Below are positions 19,092 to 28,232 of a DNA stretch of 64,000 nt, piece by piece (the first letter of the stretch is position 1; every line of letters begins with the position of its first letter). Origin of the DNA: UBA6059 sp040219045. GTDB lineage: Bacteria > Bacteroidota > Bacteroidia > Cytophagales > Cyclobacteriaceae. The stretch is from the NCBI GenBank assembly GCA_965229505.1, contig OZ245881.1, forward strand, positions 4,960,001 through 5,024,000, read 5' to 3'. Under the pieces are notes generated by a model. It saw nothing but the letters and a program-made list of their open reading frames with translations, ran no database searches and was not told the origin of the DNA. A program made the translations under genes and the position numbers.

Positions 19092-19841
19092 TTACTTCAA
19101 CTGTGCTTTCACTTCATCCACTCTTTGACCGGCAGGAGCATAACCCAAGGCCAAAGATTGGTTGTAGAGATCGACAGCATCTAACAAAGCCTGCTTCTTC
19201 TTGCGTGGAGCAAACTGTATGCGTTTGGCTAAAGCTTCCATGCCCTCACCTCGGGCATAGTAGGACTCTGCCTCGGTCAACTGTACTTTGGCAGTCAGCT
19301 CTGAGATACGCACTTCAGAATACTTCAGGTCTTTCCTTGCATCCTCCAAATCGAGATTGGCCGCCAATAGATCTGTCTCTGTCATCACAAGCATGTCCTG
19401 GAGTTTCGAATTCTGAATCTGATATTGCGCGATGCTCTCTTGTAGCGATACAATCTCCTGATCTTTCAGTCCAAGCTGAGCCTTCAATCTGCTCAACTGA
19501 GCTCCGTAGGCACTTTTAGATTTTTCAAGTTCAGCGATTGTCCATTCTGCCTTTTGAACATACTGGTTCAGTTGTTTCATCCTCCCGATGTAATCCTCCT
19601 CTGCCAGTCCTTCCTCCAGATTAAGTTTGATCCAGTTTCTATTGGCATCAATGGAGTCCATATATTGGCCGATTTGGTCAATCAAGTTGACAGTATAAGC
19701 GTTGGTTGATAGCGCTGACTGAAGTGAATCTATTTTGGAGGTAAGCTGCTCATTGGCAGCCATCAGGTCCTGCTTTGATACCTTTTGATCACAACCTGCG
19801 AGCACCGTGAGCACCGCAAGTAATACTAATACATTTTTCAT
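19092..19841 (-). CDS. Coiled-coil lipoprotein, function unknown
   Basis: A 249-residue protein with a signal peptide and lipobox (VLTVLAGCDQK, Cys at about 17), predicted to be anchored in a membrane facing the periplasm. Residues of about 25-205 are dominated by heptad-rich coiled coil (SKIDSLQSALS, RLKAQLGLKDQEIVSLQESI). The C-terminal part resembles a small TPR/Sel1-like helix pair (KKKQALLDAVDLYNQSLALGYAPAGQ). No family function can be named. The gene stands alone between two repeat elements. Confidence 0.75.
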   Translation of the reverse strand: MKNVLVLLAVLTVLAGCDQKVSKQDLMAANEQLTSKIDSLQSALSTNAYTVNLIDQIGQYMDSIDANRNWIKLNLEEGLAEEDYIGRMKQLNQYVQKAEWTIAELEKSKSAYGAQLSRLKAQLGLKDQEIVSLQESIAQYQIQNSKLQDMLVMTETDLLAANLDLEDARKDLKYSEVRISELTAKVQLTEAESYYARGEGMEALAKRIQFAPRKKKQALLDAVDLYNQSLALGYAPAGQRVDEVKAQLK

Positions 19842-19931
19842 GTGGTTATTTATTTGTACTTCGGACGCTGGTGCTTCAAAAAGTCACCGTAAACGATCAA
19901 GATTATTTTTCCTCGGGTACCCGTACTTACC

Positions 19932-20126
19932 TAACCTGAGTTCGACTAATAATGCATCGAATAAGCTGGTATTCAATTGATTCACACCTCTGCGATTGAA
20001 TGAATGTGTTTCGAGGGCCTCAACATGACAATACACCATAAATTATCTGTCATATTGAGCTTGTCGAAATATCAATCAATTGAATACCAGCTTATTAAAG
20101 TAATGAGTTAAATCAAACTCAGGTTA
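19932..20126. repeat. 195-bp inverted-repeat element, copy 1
   Basis: A 195-bp imperfect palindrome bounded by TAACCTGAGTT at one end and its complement at the other. The inner arms TTCAATTGATT flank a core with GTTTCGAGGGCCTCAACATG and the widespread Bacteroidota-type motif TTGAGCTTGTCGAAAT. A second copy of identical length is at 29898-30092. The flanks carry TACTTACC at 19924-19931 and again at 20129-20136, possibly a target-site duplication. There is no ORF. The rest of the gene-free stretch 19842-20367 shows nothing further apart from a short palindrome, TAGTATACTA, at 20340-20349 just before the Usp gene. Confidence 0.85.
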
Positions 20127-20367
20127 CCTACTTACCAGAACCTGTTTGCTACCCTGTATTGGTGTGAACATCAAAGGTGGTCGTGAGTAGCCGAAAAAGG
20201 TATGTACTATGTCGGCAGTACAATCACCATTAAGTCTGTAGACCTGACTCCCCGTCAAGTGGAACTAGCACCCCATGCCATAGTCTGAGTTGCTGTAGGA
20301 CTGTCCTTTCTCCTGGCACGATTTTCAACCCTTGATAGGTAGTATACTATCATCAAACTCGGAAATC

Positions 20368-21216
20368 ATGAAGAATGAAATGAAAATAGCCATCGCAACG
20401 GACTTTACCGATGCAGCTGACAATGCCGTCAATTATGTACATGCTGTACTTAACAAGGATATTCTTGACGCTCAGCCACACTACCTTTTTGTCCATGCCT
20501 TTAAGCCATTGACCCCCTACTCCAACACACCCAGCATGCCTGTCATTAGAAACGACGAATTGGAGCGCGTGCTCAAACAAAAGCTGGATAAACTCCAAGC
20601 CAATATCGCTTCGAAATTGACCGATAGTCAGTTCGTCAGTCAGGTTTTTGTCCGGGGTTCGGTCAATGAGGTCCTGAGCGATGTGGTCAAAGATGCCAAG
20701 GTACAGTTAATCGTGATGGGTAGCAGAGGCAAAGGAGCTTTTACCCGAATGACAGTGGGTAGCAATACGCTGGAAGTAGCCAATACCGTAGACTGTCCGC
20801 TGCTCGCTATTCCTGATAAGGAAATACCCCACCGACTCAGTAAAATCACCTTAGCCACTTCCCTGGGCAGCCAGTCACTATCAAAACGATCCATCGATCT
20901 ACTTGAGCGACTGGTGGATGGCGGTAATGTTGCGCTGGAGGTGATTCATGTCTTCGATGGGGAGGTACCGGATGATGTCGAGGCTAGTATGAAATCTTCG
21001 CAAATACATCATCAACTCTCCAACTTGTCGCACACGCATCGACACCTCGAAGGTGAGGACATTGCGGCTACCCTATCGGAATATATTGCTGAACGTCAAC
21101 CTGATCTTGTCGCCATGGCTCCTTCTGAAAAAAGCTTGTTTGACAAGATATTTCATCAAAGCAAGACGGAGAAGATGATTTATCATGAAGGAATGCCGAC
21201 GCTCATTTTAACTTAG
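20368..21216 (+). CDS. Universal stress protein, tandem UspA domains
   Basis: A protein of about 282 residues with two UspA-fold domains. The first domain (about residues 4-145) keeps the nucleotide-binding motif MGSRGKGAFTRMTVGSNT. The second (about 155-280) is degenerate and lacks that motif. Such double Usp proteins are cytoplasmic and respond to stress, starvation or low oxygen. An in-frame start 36 bp upstream is possible, but the ATG at 20368 gives the normal N-terminus MKNEMKIAIATDFTDAA. It is monocistronic, beside the defence operon. A second Usp gene is at 33907. Confidence 0.88.
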   Translation: MKNEMKIAIATDFTDAADNAVNYVHAVLNKDILDAQPHYLFVHAFKPLTPYSNTPSMPVIRNDELERVLKQKLDKLQANIASKLTDSQFVSQVFVRGSVNEVLSDVVKDAKVQLIVMGSRGKGAFTRMTVGSNTLEVANTVDCPLLAIPDKEIPHRLSKITLATSLGSQSLSKRSIDLLERLVDGGNVALEVIHVFDGEVPDDVEASMKSSQIHHQLSNLSHTHRHLEGEDIAATLSEYIAERQPDLVAMAPSEKSLFDKIFHQSKTEKMIYHEGMPTLILT

Positions 21217-21432
21217 ATTAATTACCACTCAAGCCGCTGGACTCAAACTTTTCCAGCGGCTGCAAGCTTGATAAAAAAGTAACGGTCCGACGATTCGGCA
21301 AAAAATCTAGGCAAGATATTCACTCCCAACACACAACCCACCGCACCCTCGGTATTTTGCCTTGCCGGCCCGCTTGGATGTAGATTAGATTCTAGTTGAC
21401 ATAATATTAAGATGAGTTTTAAAATATATTTC

Positions 21433-22572
21433 TCAGATTCTTATACCACAATAAAACTGATCAATAAAGCTTTGAGGAATTTTCCCACGAAGAGTTATCG
21501 CCTCTTCGAATTTTCTTTCCATCCATAAAGCACCAGAATCGCTAAGTCTTATATCTGACTTTTGCTGTAGAGCTGATTTAGGTGAGATATTGCCTATTCC
21601 CCGTGAGTAGTTTCTTAAGGTTGGTTCGAAACTTTCATAACCTAAATCCGATGTTAAATCGTTCATTCGAGGGCAATCCTTAAGCGACCCATTAATAAAT
21701 TGTACATCTTTAACCCTGACCAGAATCGGCCAATCCTCTATCCAATCTATGTGGGCTATGTCATCCGGGCCTGCAATATCTCTGACTCGATCATGTGCAA
21801 TAGTTATTCCCCTTGCAAAGATTGAGTAATCATTTTCATTATGGTAAGACATTTGTGCCATGAAAACTATATCTCCATCCCTATATCTGGTTGGTCTTCT
21901 ATCATTAGTTGTTTTGGAAAATGACAAAGCGTAATGTGATACTCCATATCTAATTTTATCTTCCACCAAAGCAGTCATACTTTCCCTATCATTTCCTCGA
22001 CCGAAAAATTTGATAAAGTATCTTCGATTTTGGATCACTTGTTCACTTCTAGATGCTCCATGATCTTCTAAATCATTTCTGGGTATGCTGTTGCCAATTC
22101 TTGAGTTTTGGATAGCTTCAAGCCAAGAATCTAGCCTGCTTTTATTGAGCGTGGTACTATCTATTTTCCATAAATCTTGGAAGTAAGATTGAGCATTGTT
22201 TACGACTCCTTGATCATCAGTAATTATACCAAACTCTTTATTATTGAAGAACCCACCAGCAGTAAAATTTGCAGAAGTAATAATTACTGATCTTGTGTCA
22301 AAAAGATATAGTTTGCTATGCAAGCCTTTGATACCCTTGATTTCAACACCTTCATTTAACAACCTTTCAACAGCCTTTAAACTTGAAACACCTGATCTAT
22401 AGTCATTGAGATTATATCGAGTTATTAATTGAATTTTGTTTCCTTTGAACTCTTTAATCAGATGGTTGACCATATTCTCCTTAATAAATGGAGATACAAT
22501 CTTGACTGTCTGAGTATCAGTTAACTCATGACAAAAACTTTTCAGCCATCCTTCTTGAATTGTTTTGATCAT
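21433..22572 (-). CDS. PLD-family nuclease-like protein, last gene of the defence operon
   Basis: A 379-residue protein with an N-terminal phospholipase-D-type domain. It has a single HxKxxxxD motif, HSKLYLFD (His85, Lys87, Asp92), followed by SANFTAGG, the usual PLD nuclease layout in which two subunits form one active site. The remaining part (about residues 170-300) is a separate domain with RYRDGDIVFMAQMSYHNE and WPILVRVKDVQFI, which could be a PUA/EVE-like or other beta-barrel DNA-reading domain (inference only). Its ATG overlaps the HNH gene stop by 1 bp (TAATG), so it is translationally coupled to the operon. Likely role: the second nuclease of the module. Confidence 0.78.
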   Translation of the reverse strand: MIKTIQEGWLKSFCHELTDTQTVKIVSPFIKENMVNHLIKEFKGNKIQLITRYNLNDYRSGVSSLKAVERLLNEGVEIKGIKGLHSKLYLFDTRSVIITSANFTAGGFFNNKEFGIITDDQGVVNNAQSYFQDLWKIDSTTLNKSRLDSWLEAIQNSRIGNSIPRNDLEDHGASRSEQVIQNRRYFIKFFGRGNDRESMTALVEDKIRYGVSHYALSFSKTTNDRRPTRYRDGDIVFMAQMSYHNENDYSIFARGITIAHDRVRDIAGPDDIAHIDWIEDWPILVRVKDVQFINGSLKDCPRMNDLTSDLGYESFEPTLRNYSRGIGNISPKSALQQKSDIRLSDSGALWMERKFEEAITLRGKIPQSFIDQFYCGIRI

Positions 22573-23378
22573 TAGGCTGCTTTATTAATTATTTCGATTG
22601 CCCAATCATGACCTGTACTTTTTAAACAATACTTTACAGCCGCAGAATACTCTGCATTTCTACTACACATTCTCCAAAGTTCATGCATTAGCTCGCTGAT
22701 TTTCACCTGTCTTTCATGGTCTGGATTAAAGTCTTCTTCAGCCAAGTACCTCTCGATTTTGAGAACTTTATTTATTGCTTCCCGATAAAAACTTTTTCTA
22801 TTTGAAGCTAAGGTTGAAAAATTGAGATTCAATCTTCGAATTGAATATTCAGCTCTTTGGTAAGAAATAGTGGTTCTATCAGCTGAAATAGGATGAACCA
22901 TTCCCTCATTATCAAATGCCAAATGGTCTGGATCCTTAAAATTGATGGGGTCTAAAAATAAGTATTGCTCTTTCCTCAGGTTATCACCATATTTTAGGGC
23001 TTTATCTTTAACAACATGGAAGTAAGATTTTTTCCTAGTGTTCGGTGCTGGTCCTGAATACCTATAATTCATCCAATCAAAAGCAAGCCACCAATAACCC
23101 CCTTTGTCGTCATTATTTTCATCAAGGGCTTCTTTTTTTGGTCTGAAATGATCCACATGACAATGTGCTGCAGGGTTCTTTGATTCAGTATACCAACATT
23201 TTTCATTATTCAAAAGTGATAGGTATTCCTTAAGCTCACTCCACAGCATTTCATTTTTATCGATTATATCATTTCTCTTTTTAGGATCCTTTTCGGCCAA
23301 CAAACTTCTAGTTATCAAATCGGCCTTTTTAATCCACTTCAAAGGAGGGGGGTTATTTTCTAAATCAATGAAAATCAT
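22572..23378 (-). CDS. PtuB-like HNH endonuclease
   Basis: A 268-residue protein with an HNH core around residues 61-112: CWYTE, then HVDHFRPK (74-81), then WWLAFDWMNYRY. This arrangement is that of the HNH proteins (TIGR02646-like, PtuB) paired with an AAA ATPase in Septu systems and in some retron systems. It lacks the extra Cys pairs of zinc-ribbon HNH enzymes. Its start overlaps the ATPase stop by 4 bp (ATGA) and its stop touches the PLD gene start, so all three effectors are coupled. Inference: the DNA- or RNA-cutting subunit activated by the ATPase. Confidence 0.8.
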   Translation of the reverse strand: MIFIDLENNPPPLKWIKKADLITRSLLAEKDPKKRNDIIDKNEMLWSELKEYLSLLNNEKCWYTESKNPAAHCHVDHFRPKKEALDENNDDKGGYWWLAFDWMNYRYSGPAPNTRKKSYFHVVKDKALKYGDNLRKEQYLFLDPINFKDPDHLAFDNEGMVHPISADRTTISYQRAEYSIRRLNLNFSTLASNRKSFYREAINKVLKIERYLAEEDFNPDHERQVKISELMHELWRMCSRNAEYSAAVKYCLKSTGHDWAIEIINKAA

Positions 23379-24979
23379 GATTCTTCTTTAAACAAGTCTT
23401 CAAGTATTTCTAAGGCAATTTTATTCTGACGTTTTCTAGCTTCTGGTGAAGTATCTTTTATTGTAAAATCCTTACGTTTGTTCAATGCAATTAGAAATTT
23501 CTGATAAAAAGGATCTCGATCAGTTGTATTGATCCCAAGTTCACTCAGTTTATGAAATAACTTATTTAAATCCTCTTTCTCCTTGGCTGTTATCTTCTTT
23601 GAGTTTTGCTTAGAAATAAGTCTATTTCTTTCAATAAGATCGTCCAAAGTATCCTCATCCAGAGTGCTTGGTAATGTAAAAAACTCACCGGTCAGTATAC
23701 CAGCAACACCTAATCCCTTTGGGTCAAAATCAGGCTGAACAGTTTCAACCTTTTGATACTCCTCCCCTTTTTTGTCTACCCTGGTCACAGATTGAAAAAC
23801 TCGAATCTCCTCCTTTGTCAATCCCCCTATGACCAATGGATCATGGGTTGTCATTAGGATTTGGGAGTGATCACTTTCATCTACAACATCTTCTAATAAA
23901 TTCATGTATTTCCATTTCCAAAGAGGATTTAAATGTGTATCTGGCTCATCTAAAAGAAACAAAGATTCATTCTCTTTTGTGAATCGAATTAATCCTAGAA
24001 CTGTTAGTAATTGCTGTTCACCTTCAGATAGCTCTTTAAAGGTTATATCACCTTTAACATTTCGTTTCTTAACCTTGATTTTAACCTCATGTATCAAGTC
24101 GGAAACGTAGGTACTTTCCAGTATTTTGAAGAAAAGTGAATGGTTTGAATATTTGTCTGCCAACCTCTGTAATTTGTCTTCATTAGAGACAAAGAGATAC
24201 ATCTGTTGCTGACTTGTTCGCTTCACAAAATCAACCCTCACTGATTCAGTAGACGTAATTGGTGCCATTGATATGTCCCAAAGCTCTTCCAGAAAATTCC
24301 TAACTACCCCTTTAGCTCCCCAAAAATCCTGTGGATTTTTATTTCTTAGCCAGTTTGGCTCTTTAAAAACAAAAAGCACTGATTCCAGCCCCACTATGTT
24401 AAGATAATCTTCTAAGAACCTTTTGATCTTGGCATCACTAAATGAGAAAAATGCCATTAGAACAAAATGACTATGAATCAATCTTGCATAAAAAAGTCTT
24501 CTGATTGGATGGTCAATCCCCTTTAGTAATTCATCTCTAAAATGAACCTGATGTCTATCGAAGTATTCGAGTAATCTATTGCTGATTCCAGAATAGTAAG
24601 AAAAAATATGTTTGGGCAGATAATCATCTTTATTTGAGTTAATACTCCGTTTTGAAATTGGTTGATTGCTGTACGTGATAGTTTTTTCTCCCTTACTGGA
24701 TAATTCGGTTCCAAGATAAAACTGATAACTGCCCTTGGTATTTGGACCACCTACTACTTTTAATAAATTACCTGAGCATTGATATTCAATTTCGTAGTTA
24801 AAACTTGTGGTTTGCCTTAGATCTAAGTCGCGAAAGATAATTACAAGAGCTTCAAGAAAATTTGATTTACCTGCTGCATTTTGTCCTAATAGGACAGAAT
24901 TCATTTTGCTCTTATCAAGATCGATGCTGAATTCATGTAGATTCTTAAATTCATCAATATAAACCTTATCTATTCTCAT
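23375..24979 (-). CDS. PtuA-like AAA/ABC-type ATPase
   Basis: A 534-residue ATPase of the RecF/SMC-like type. Walker A is GQNAAGKS (32-39), the ABC signature is LSEGEQQLL (317-325), Walker B is FLLDEPDTHLNP (341-352), and a switch His sits in TTHDP (377-381). No TOPRIM domain follows, unlike OLD-type nucleases. The C-terminal 130 residues are helical and charged. Together with the adjacent HNH protein it matches the Septu PtuA-PtuB pair, in which the ATPase binds and controls the nuclease. The gene overlaps hsdS and the HNH gene by 4 bp each. It occupies the operon position where hsdR would be expected. Confidence 0.83.
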   Translation of the reverse strand: MRIDKVYIDEFKNLHEFSIDLDKSKMNSVLLGQNAAGKSNFLEALVIIFRDLDLRQTTSFNYEIEYQCSGNLLKVVGGPNTKGSYQFYLGTELSSKGEKTITYSNQPISKRSINSNKDDYLPKHIFSYYSGISNRLLEYFDRHQVHFRDELLKGIDHPIRRLFYARLIHSHFVLMAFFSFSDAKIKRFLEDYLNIVGLESVLFVFKEPNWLRNKNPQDFWGAKGVVRNFLEELWDISMAPITSTESVRVDFVKRTSQQQMYLFVSNEDKLQRLADKYSNHSLFFKILESTYVSDLIHEVKIKVKKRNVKGDITFKELSEGEQQLLTVLGLIRFTKENESLFLLDEPDTHLNPLWKWKYMNLLEDVVDESDHSQILMTTHDPLVIGGLTKEEIRVFQSVTRVDKKGEEYQKVETVQPDFDPKGLGVAGILTGEFFTLPSTLDEDTLDDLIERNRLISKQNSKKITAKEKEDLNKLFHKLSELGINTTDRDPFYQKFLIALNKRKDFTIKDTSPEARKRQNKIALEILEDLFKEES

Positions 24980-26580
24980 GCCAGTTCTAAATAGCCTTTT
25001 TCATTTTCCACTTCTTTGATAGTATTCTCAATCTCTATTTGTTGCTTCAATTCTGCATAAAATGCATCGATATCATCAGGATGTTTCGACATTCTCCATA
25101 AATCTTCTGCATGTAATTTTCCATGCTCTTTTAATAATTCTACTAGCTCCATAAGTGTAGTTTTACTATCATACATTGCAACTCTCGATTGAGTCTTTGC
25201 TGACTGTTGATCGTTACCTTTATCATTCACCAGAATTAAGTTGCTCTCAATTCCTAAAAGTTCAACTAGAAATGACTGTATTGAATGATTCATCTTCTCT
25301 TTTTTTAGAAGAATTTCTTTATCCAACTTATCGCAAATGACCAATAGACTTTTGATTTTATCTGCGATGGCAATTTGTTCTTCGACTGGTGGAAGTGGTA
25401 GAACAAACTTTCGGGTCACAGTTTTATTTATAGAAGCAAGATTGGTGGTCTGTTTCGCATTCTGCTCAAAATAATTTCTTCCTGTGGGAGAATTAATAAC
25501 GGCTAGCAAAAAATTCACATCCGTTAATTGTCTGTTGTAGGGCCGTAAACGAAAAATATGATTTTGATAAATACATCCTTCTATTTCATTGTTCCATAAT
25601 GCTCCTCTACCCACTTTATCACGATCGCCACCTTCAATTATTAACAAATCGTTTATCTCCAATTGATATTTTTGAAAGTCATTTTCGGATACCAGTATCT
25701 CTTTAAGATCGTTAATATCAATAAATCCCCTTTGGACATTTGCAACTCTCAAGTATGGAGTAGTAACCATTTTGCTAGATGCCTTTTTTCCTTTAGTAAC
25801 TCCGCCCACAACAGAAGCTAAATCATCTAATCTTACATAAATCCAATTATTAGGAATTTCGAATGGCTTCTCATTTGACTTTATAGCTGGAAATTTTTTT
25901 TCCTTTTTGATAAAGCTGTTTTCAATTAGTCTTTCTTTATGCTCCGTAATTTCTTCAAGAATTACATTAGCAGGTTTATAATTCTTATCTTCCTCTCTCC
26001 AATCAACAGTTAGCTTTCCTTGAATACCATCTTCTAGTATAACAAGACGAAGTTTTGAAAGATTTTCCTCCTCTTTTTTTATCTCTTGGAAAAGGGAATT
26101 GAATTTTTCTTCTAAAAGTGCTACTCTATCTAGAATTTCTTTTTGTACCTTCTTATCAGGTAAAAAAATGTCCAAATTGAAAATTTGGCTGGGTTGGATT
26201 CTCTTTGATCCAACTCCTTTTGCTAAAGATTCCAGCTTCAGATAAAAATTACCTTTTTTAAAGAAATAGAATATCCACTCAGGGTAACAGGAATCATCAA
26301 CATCAAACGATGGTATATCAGCACTAGATTCAAAACCGTCCAATTCAGGTGGAACTATACCAAAGGCACCTTTGTGTAAATTTTGTCGACCATAGATGAA
26401 TTGACCTGCACTTCGGACATAGTATTTTGTTGCCCCCACTTTATCACTAGTAACGGATCGTTTTGCAACTCCTTGTACATTTAGTTTTACCGTAATTCTT
26501 TTATGGACGTCAGGAGATTCTGAAGCAATTTTTGATTCAGTTAAGAGGGAACCTAATTTTACTTTTTTCCACTCTTTCAC
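24976..26580 (-). CDS. hsdS: Type I restriction-modification specificity subunit (HsdS)
   Basis: A 534-residue HsdS with two target-recognition domains (about 1-190 and 220-420), each followed by a helical spacer (KKVQKEILDRVALLEEKFNSL and PPVEEQIAIADKIKSLLVIC). Such proteins read a bipartite DNA sequence and guide the methyltransferase. After the second spacer comes an extension of about 100 residues containing LVELLKEHGKLHAEDLWRMS, which looks like a small helical or winged-helix domain not needed for the basic HsdS fold. It may contact another subunit. It overlaps hsdM and the ATPase gene by 4 bp each. Confidence 0.92.
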   Translation of the reverse strand: MKEWKKVKLGSLLTESKIASESPDVHKRITVKLNVQGVAKRSVTSDKVGATKYYVRSAGQFIYGRQNLHKGAFGIVPPELDGFESSADIPSFDVDDSCYPEWIFYFFKKGNFYLKLESLAKGVGSKRIQPSQIFNLDIFLPDKKVQKEILDRVALLEEKFNSLFQEIKKEEENLSKLRLVILEDGIQGKLTVDWREEDKNYKPANVILEEITEHKERLIENSFIKKEKKFPAIKSNEKPFEIPNNWIYVRLDDLASVVGGVTKGKKASSKMVTTPYLRVANVQRGFIDINDLKEILVSENDFQKYQLEINDLLIIEGGDRDKVGRGALWNNEIEGCIYQNHIFRLRPYNRQLTDVNFLLAVINSPTGRNYFEQNAKQTTNLASINKTVTRKFVLPLPPVEEQIAIADKIKSLLVICDKLDKEILLKKEKMNHSIQSFLVELLGIESNLILVNDKGNDQQSAKTQSRVAMYDSKTTLMELVELLKEHGKLHAEDLWRMSKHPDDIDAFYAELKQQIEIENTIKEVENEKGYLELA

Positions 26581-27992
26581 ATCAACGCATTTTTAATTTC
26601 GTCTACCAGTTTTTGACTTTTGGTCATAGATTCTGTCAATTGTTTTAGCAATTCAACACTAGACTGAATTTCTATGTATTCGCTAACAAATGGGTTTTTA
26701 AAATCCAGATTATAACCGCTTTCTTTGACTTCATCCATTCCAACTTTCCACGCAAATTCACTCTCTTTTCTCTCGCTCCACCAGTTTCTGATAGAATTGA
26801 AATGGTTAATGCTAATAGGTCTTGATTTACTAAAGTTCTTATATCCTTCTGGGTAGGGCATTTCATAGAACCATATCTCTTTGGTAGGCTTTCCTTTTTC
26901 GAAGAATAGCAGATTGGTTTTAATCGAAGTATAAGGATTGAACACCCCTTTTGGCATTCGAATGACTGTGTGTAGGTTGCACTTGGCAAGTAGCTCTTTT
27001 CTGATTTTTGTAGTAACTCCATTTCCGCTTAATGAGCCATCCGGTAACACAACTCCGGCACGACCATTTTTCTTTAATACCTTAATGATCAAAGCAAGGA
27101 ATAGATCAGCAGTTTCTTTGGTGCGAAAGTTTTCCGGGAAATTTTTCTCCGTTCCGTCTTCTTCAATTCCCCCAAATGGCGGGTTAGACAGGACTATATT
27201 TACTTGTTCTTTGCTTTTCCAAGAATCATAAGGTCTAGTCAGCATATTACCTCTTTGAATCTCGGGACAATCAAAATCGTGTAGCATTAGGTTTGTTGTG
27301 CACAACAAATGTGGAAGTGGTTTCTTCTCTACTCCTCGGATGTTCTTTTGATCAGCCTGTGTGCTTTTAGAATCGCTCCCCTTTTGGATATAATCGATCG
27401 CGCAGGCTAGAAATCCCCCAGTTCCACATGCAGGGTCTAAAACCGTTTCATTATGTTTAGGGGCTACCATTTCAACAACAAATTGTGTAACGGCACGCGG
27501 AGTATAAAACTCTCCAGAAGAACCTGCAGATTGCAACTCTTTTAGAATGGTTTCATAAATATCGTTGAATACATGAGAGTCCTTCTTGTTGCCGAAGTTA
27601 ATCTTGTCAATTTCATCTAGCACTTGTCTAAACAAAGTGCCATTCTTCATGTAATTATAGGTGTCTTCAAATACTGATTTGACTATTCTGGCATTATCCG
27701 ATTTAGAATTATCAAGGCTCTTTAATTCTGGAAAGAGCTTAGTATTAATAAACTCAATTAAGTCCTCATTATTCAAATCTTCATTGGTAGCCCAGTTATC
27801 CCATTTCAAGTGATCTGGAATCGGGGATTTATAATTTTTAACTGAACTAACCCATTCTTTCTCTTTAGAAGCATAGATTTTCATAAATAGCATCCATACC
27901 ATTTGAGAAATTCGCTGAGCATCCCCATCTACACCTGCATCTTTTCGCATTATGTCCCTAATGGACTTAACTATGCTTGCTACGTTACTCAT
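26577..27992 (-). CDS. hsdM: Type I N6-adenine DNA methyltransferase (HsdM)
   Basis: A 471-residue HsdM. The N-terminal helical HsdM_N domain (about 1-150) is followed by the methyltransferase core with EFYTPR (161-166), the AdoMet-binding motif DPACGTGGFL (186-195) and catalytic motif NPPFGG (270-275). It should methylate adenine at the site chosen by HsdS. All catalytic motifs are intact. The gene starts 3 bp after the stop of a small XRE regulator and overlaps hsdS by 4 bp. No hsdR accompanies it. Confidence 0.95.
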   Translation of the reverse strand: MSNVASIVKSIRDIMRKDAGVDGDAQRISQMVWMLFMKIYASKEKEWVSSVKNYKSPIPDHLKWDNWATNEDLNNEDLIEFINTKLFPELKSLDNSKSDNARIVKSVFEDTYNYMKNGTLFRQVLDEIDKINFGNKKDSHVFNDIYETILKELQSAGSSGEFYTPRAVTQFVVEMVAPKHNETVLDPACGTGGFLACAIDYIQKGSDSKSTQADQKNIRGVEKKPLPHLLCTTNLMLHDFDCPEIQRGNMLTRPYDSWKSKEQVNIVLSNPPFGGIEEDGTEKNFPENFRTKETADLFLALIIKVLKKNGRAGVVLPDGSLSGNGVTTKIRKELLAKCNLHTVIRMPKGVFNPYTSIKTNLLFFEKGKPTKEIWFYEMPYPEGYKNFSKSRPISINHFNSIRNWWSERKESEFAWKVGMDEVKESGYNLDFKNPFVSEYIEIQSSVELLKQLTESMTKSQKLVDEIKNALM

Positions 27993-27995
27993 TTA

Positions 27996-28217
27996 CTAAT
28001 TCTCTGTAGTAAGTTTTAATTCTTTGCATACTTGGTTTAATAATTCACAAGGATTTATATCAATTGCCAGTGCAATCAAATACAGTTCATCCACCCTTAA
28101 TTTGGTATTTTCATTATTTGCCAATTCACTCAGTCTTGTTGTACTAATCCCTGTCTTCCTAGAAACTTCAGATCTATTAATTGACTTTCTATTGAAAAAT
28201 TCACCTAACTCTGTCAT
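27996..28217 (-). CDS. XRE-family HTH regulator of the defence operon
   Basis: A 73-residue single-domain Cro/CI-type helix-turn-helix protein. The HTH is in SRKTGISTTRLSELANNE, followed by LRVDELYLIALAIDINPCELL, the usual XRE ending. It is the first gene of the operon, 3 bp before hsdM. It resembles the controller proteins of restriction-modification loci, which keep expression low and delay restriction on establishment. Two copies of a near-palindromic motif lie just upstream of its start and are the likely operator. Confidence 0.88.
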   Translation of the reverse strand: MTELGEFFNRKSINRSEVSRKTGISTTRLSELANNENTKLRVDELYLIALAIDINPCELLNQVCKELKLTTEN

Positions 28218-28232
28218 CTACAATCAATTATT

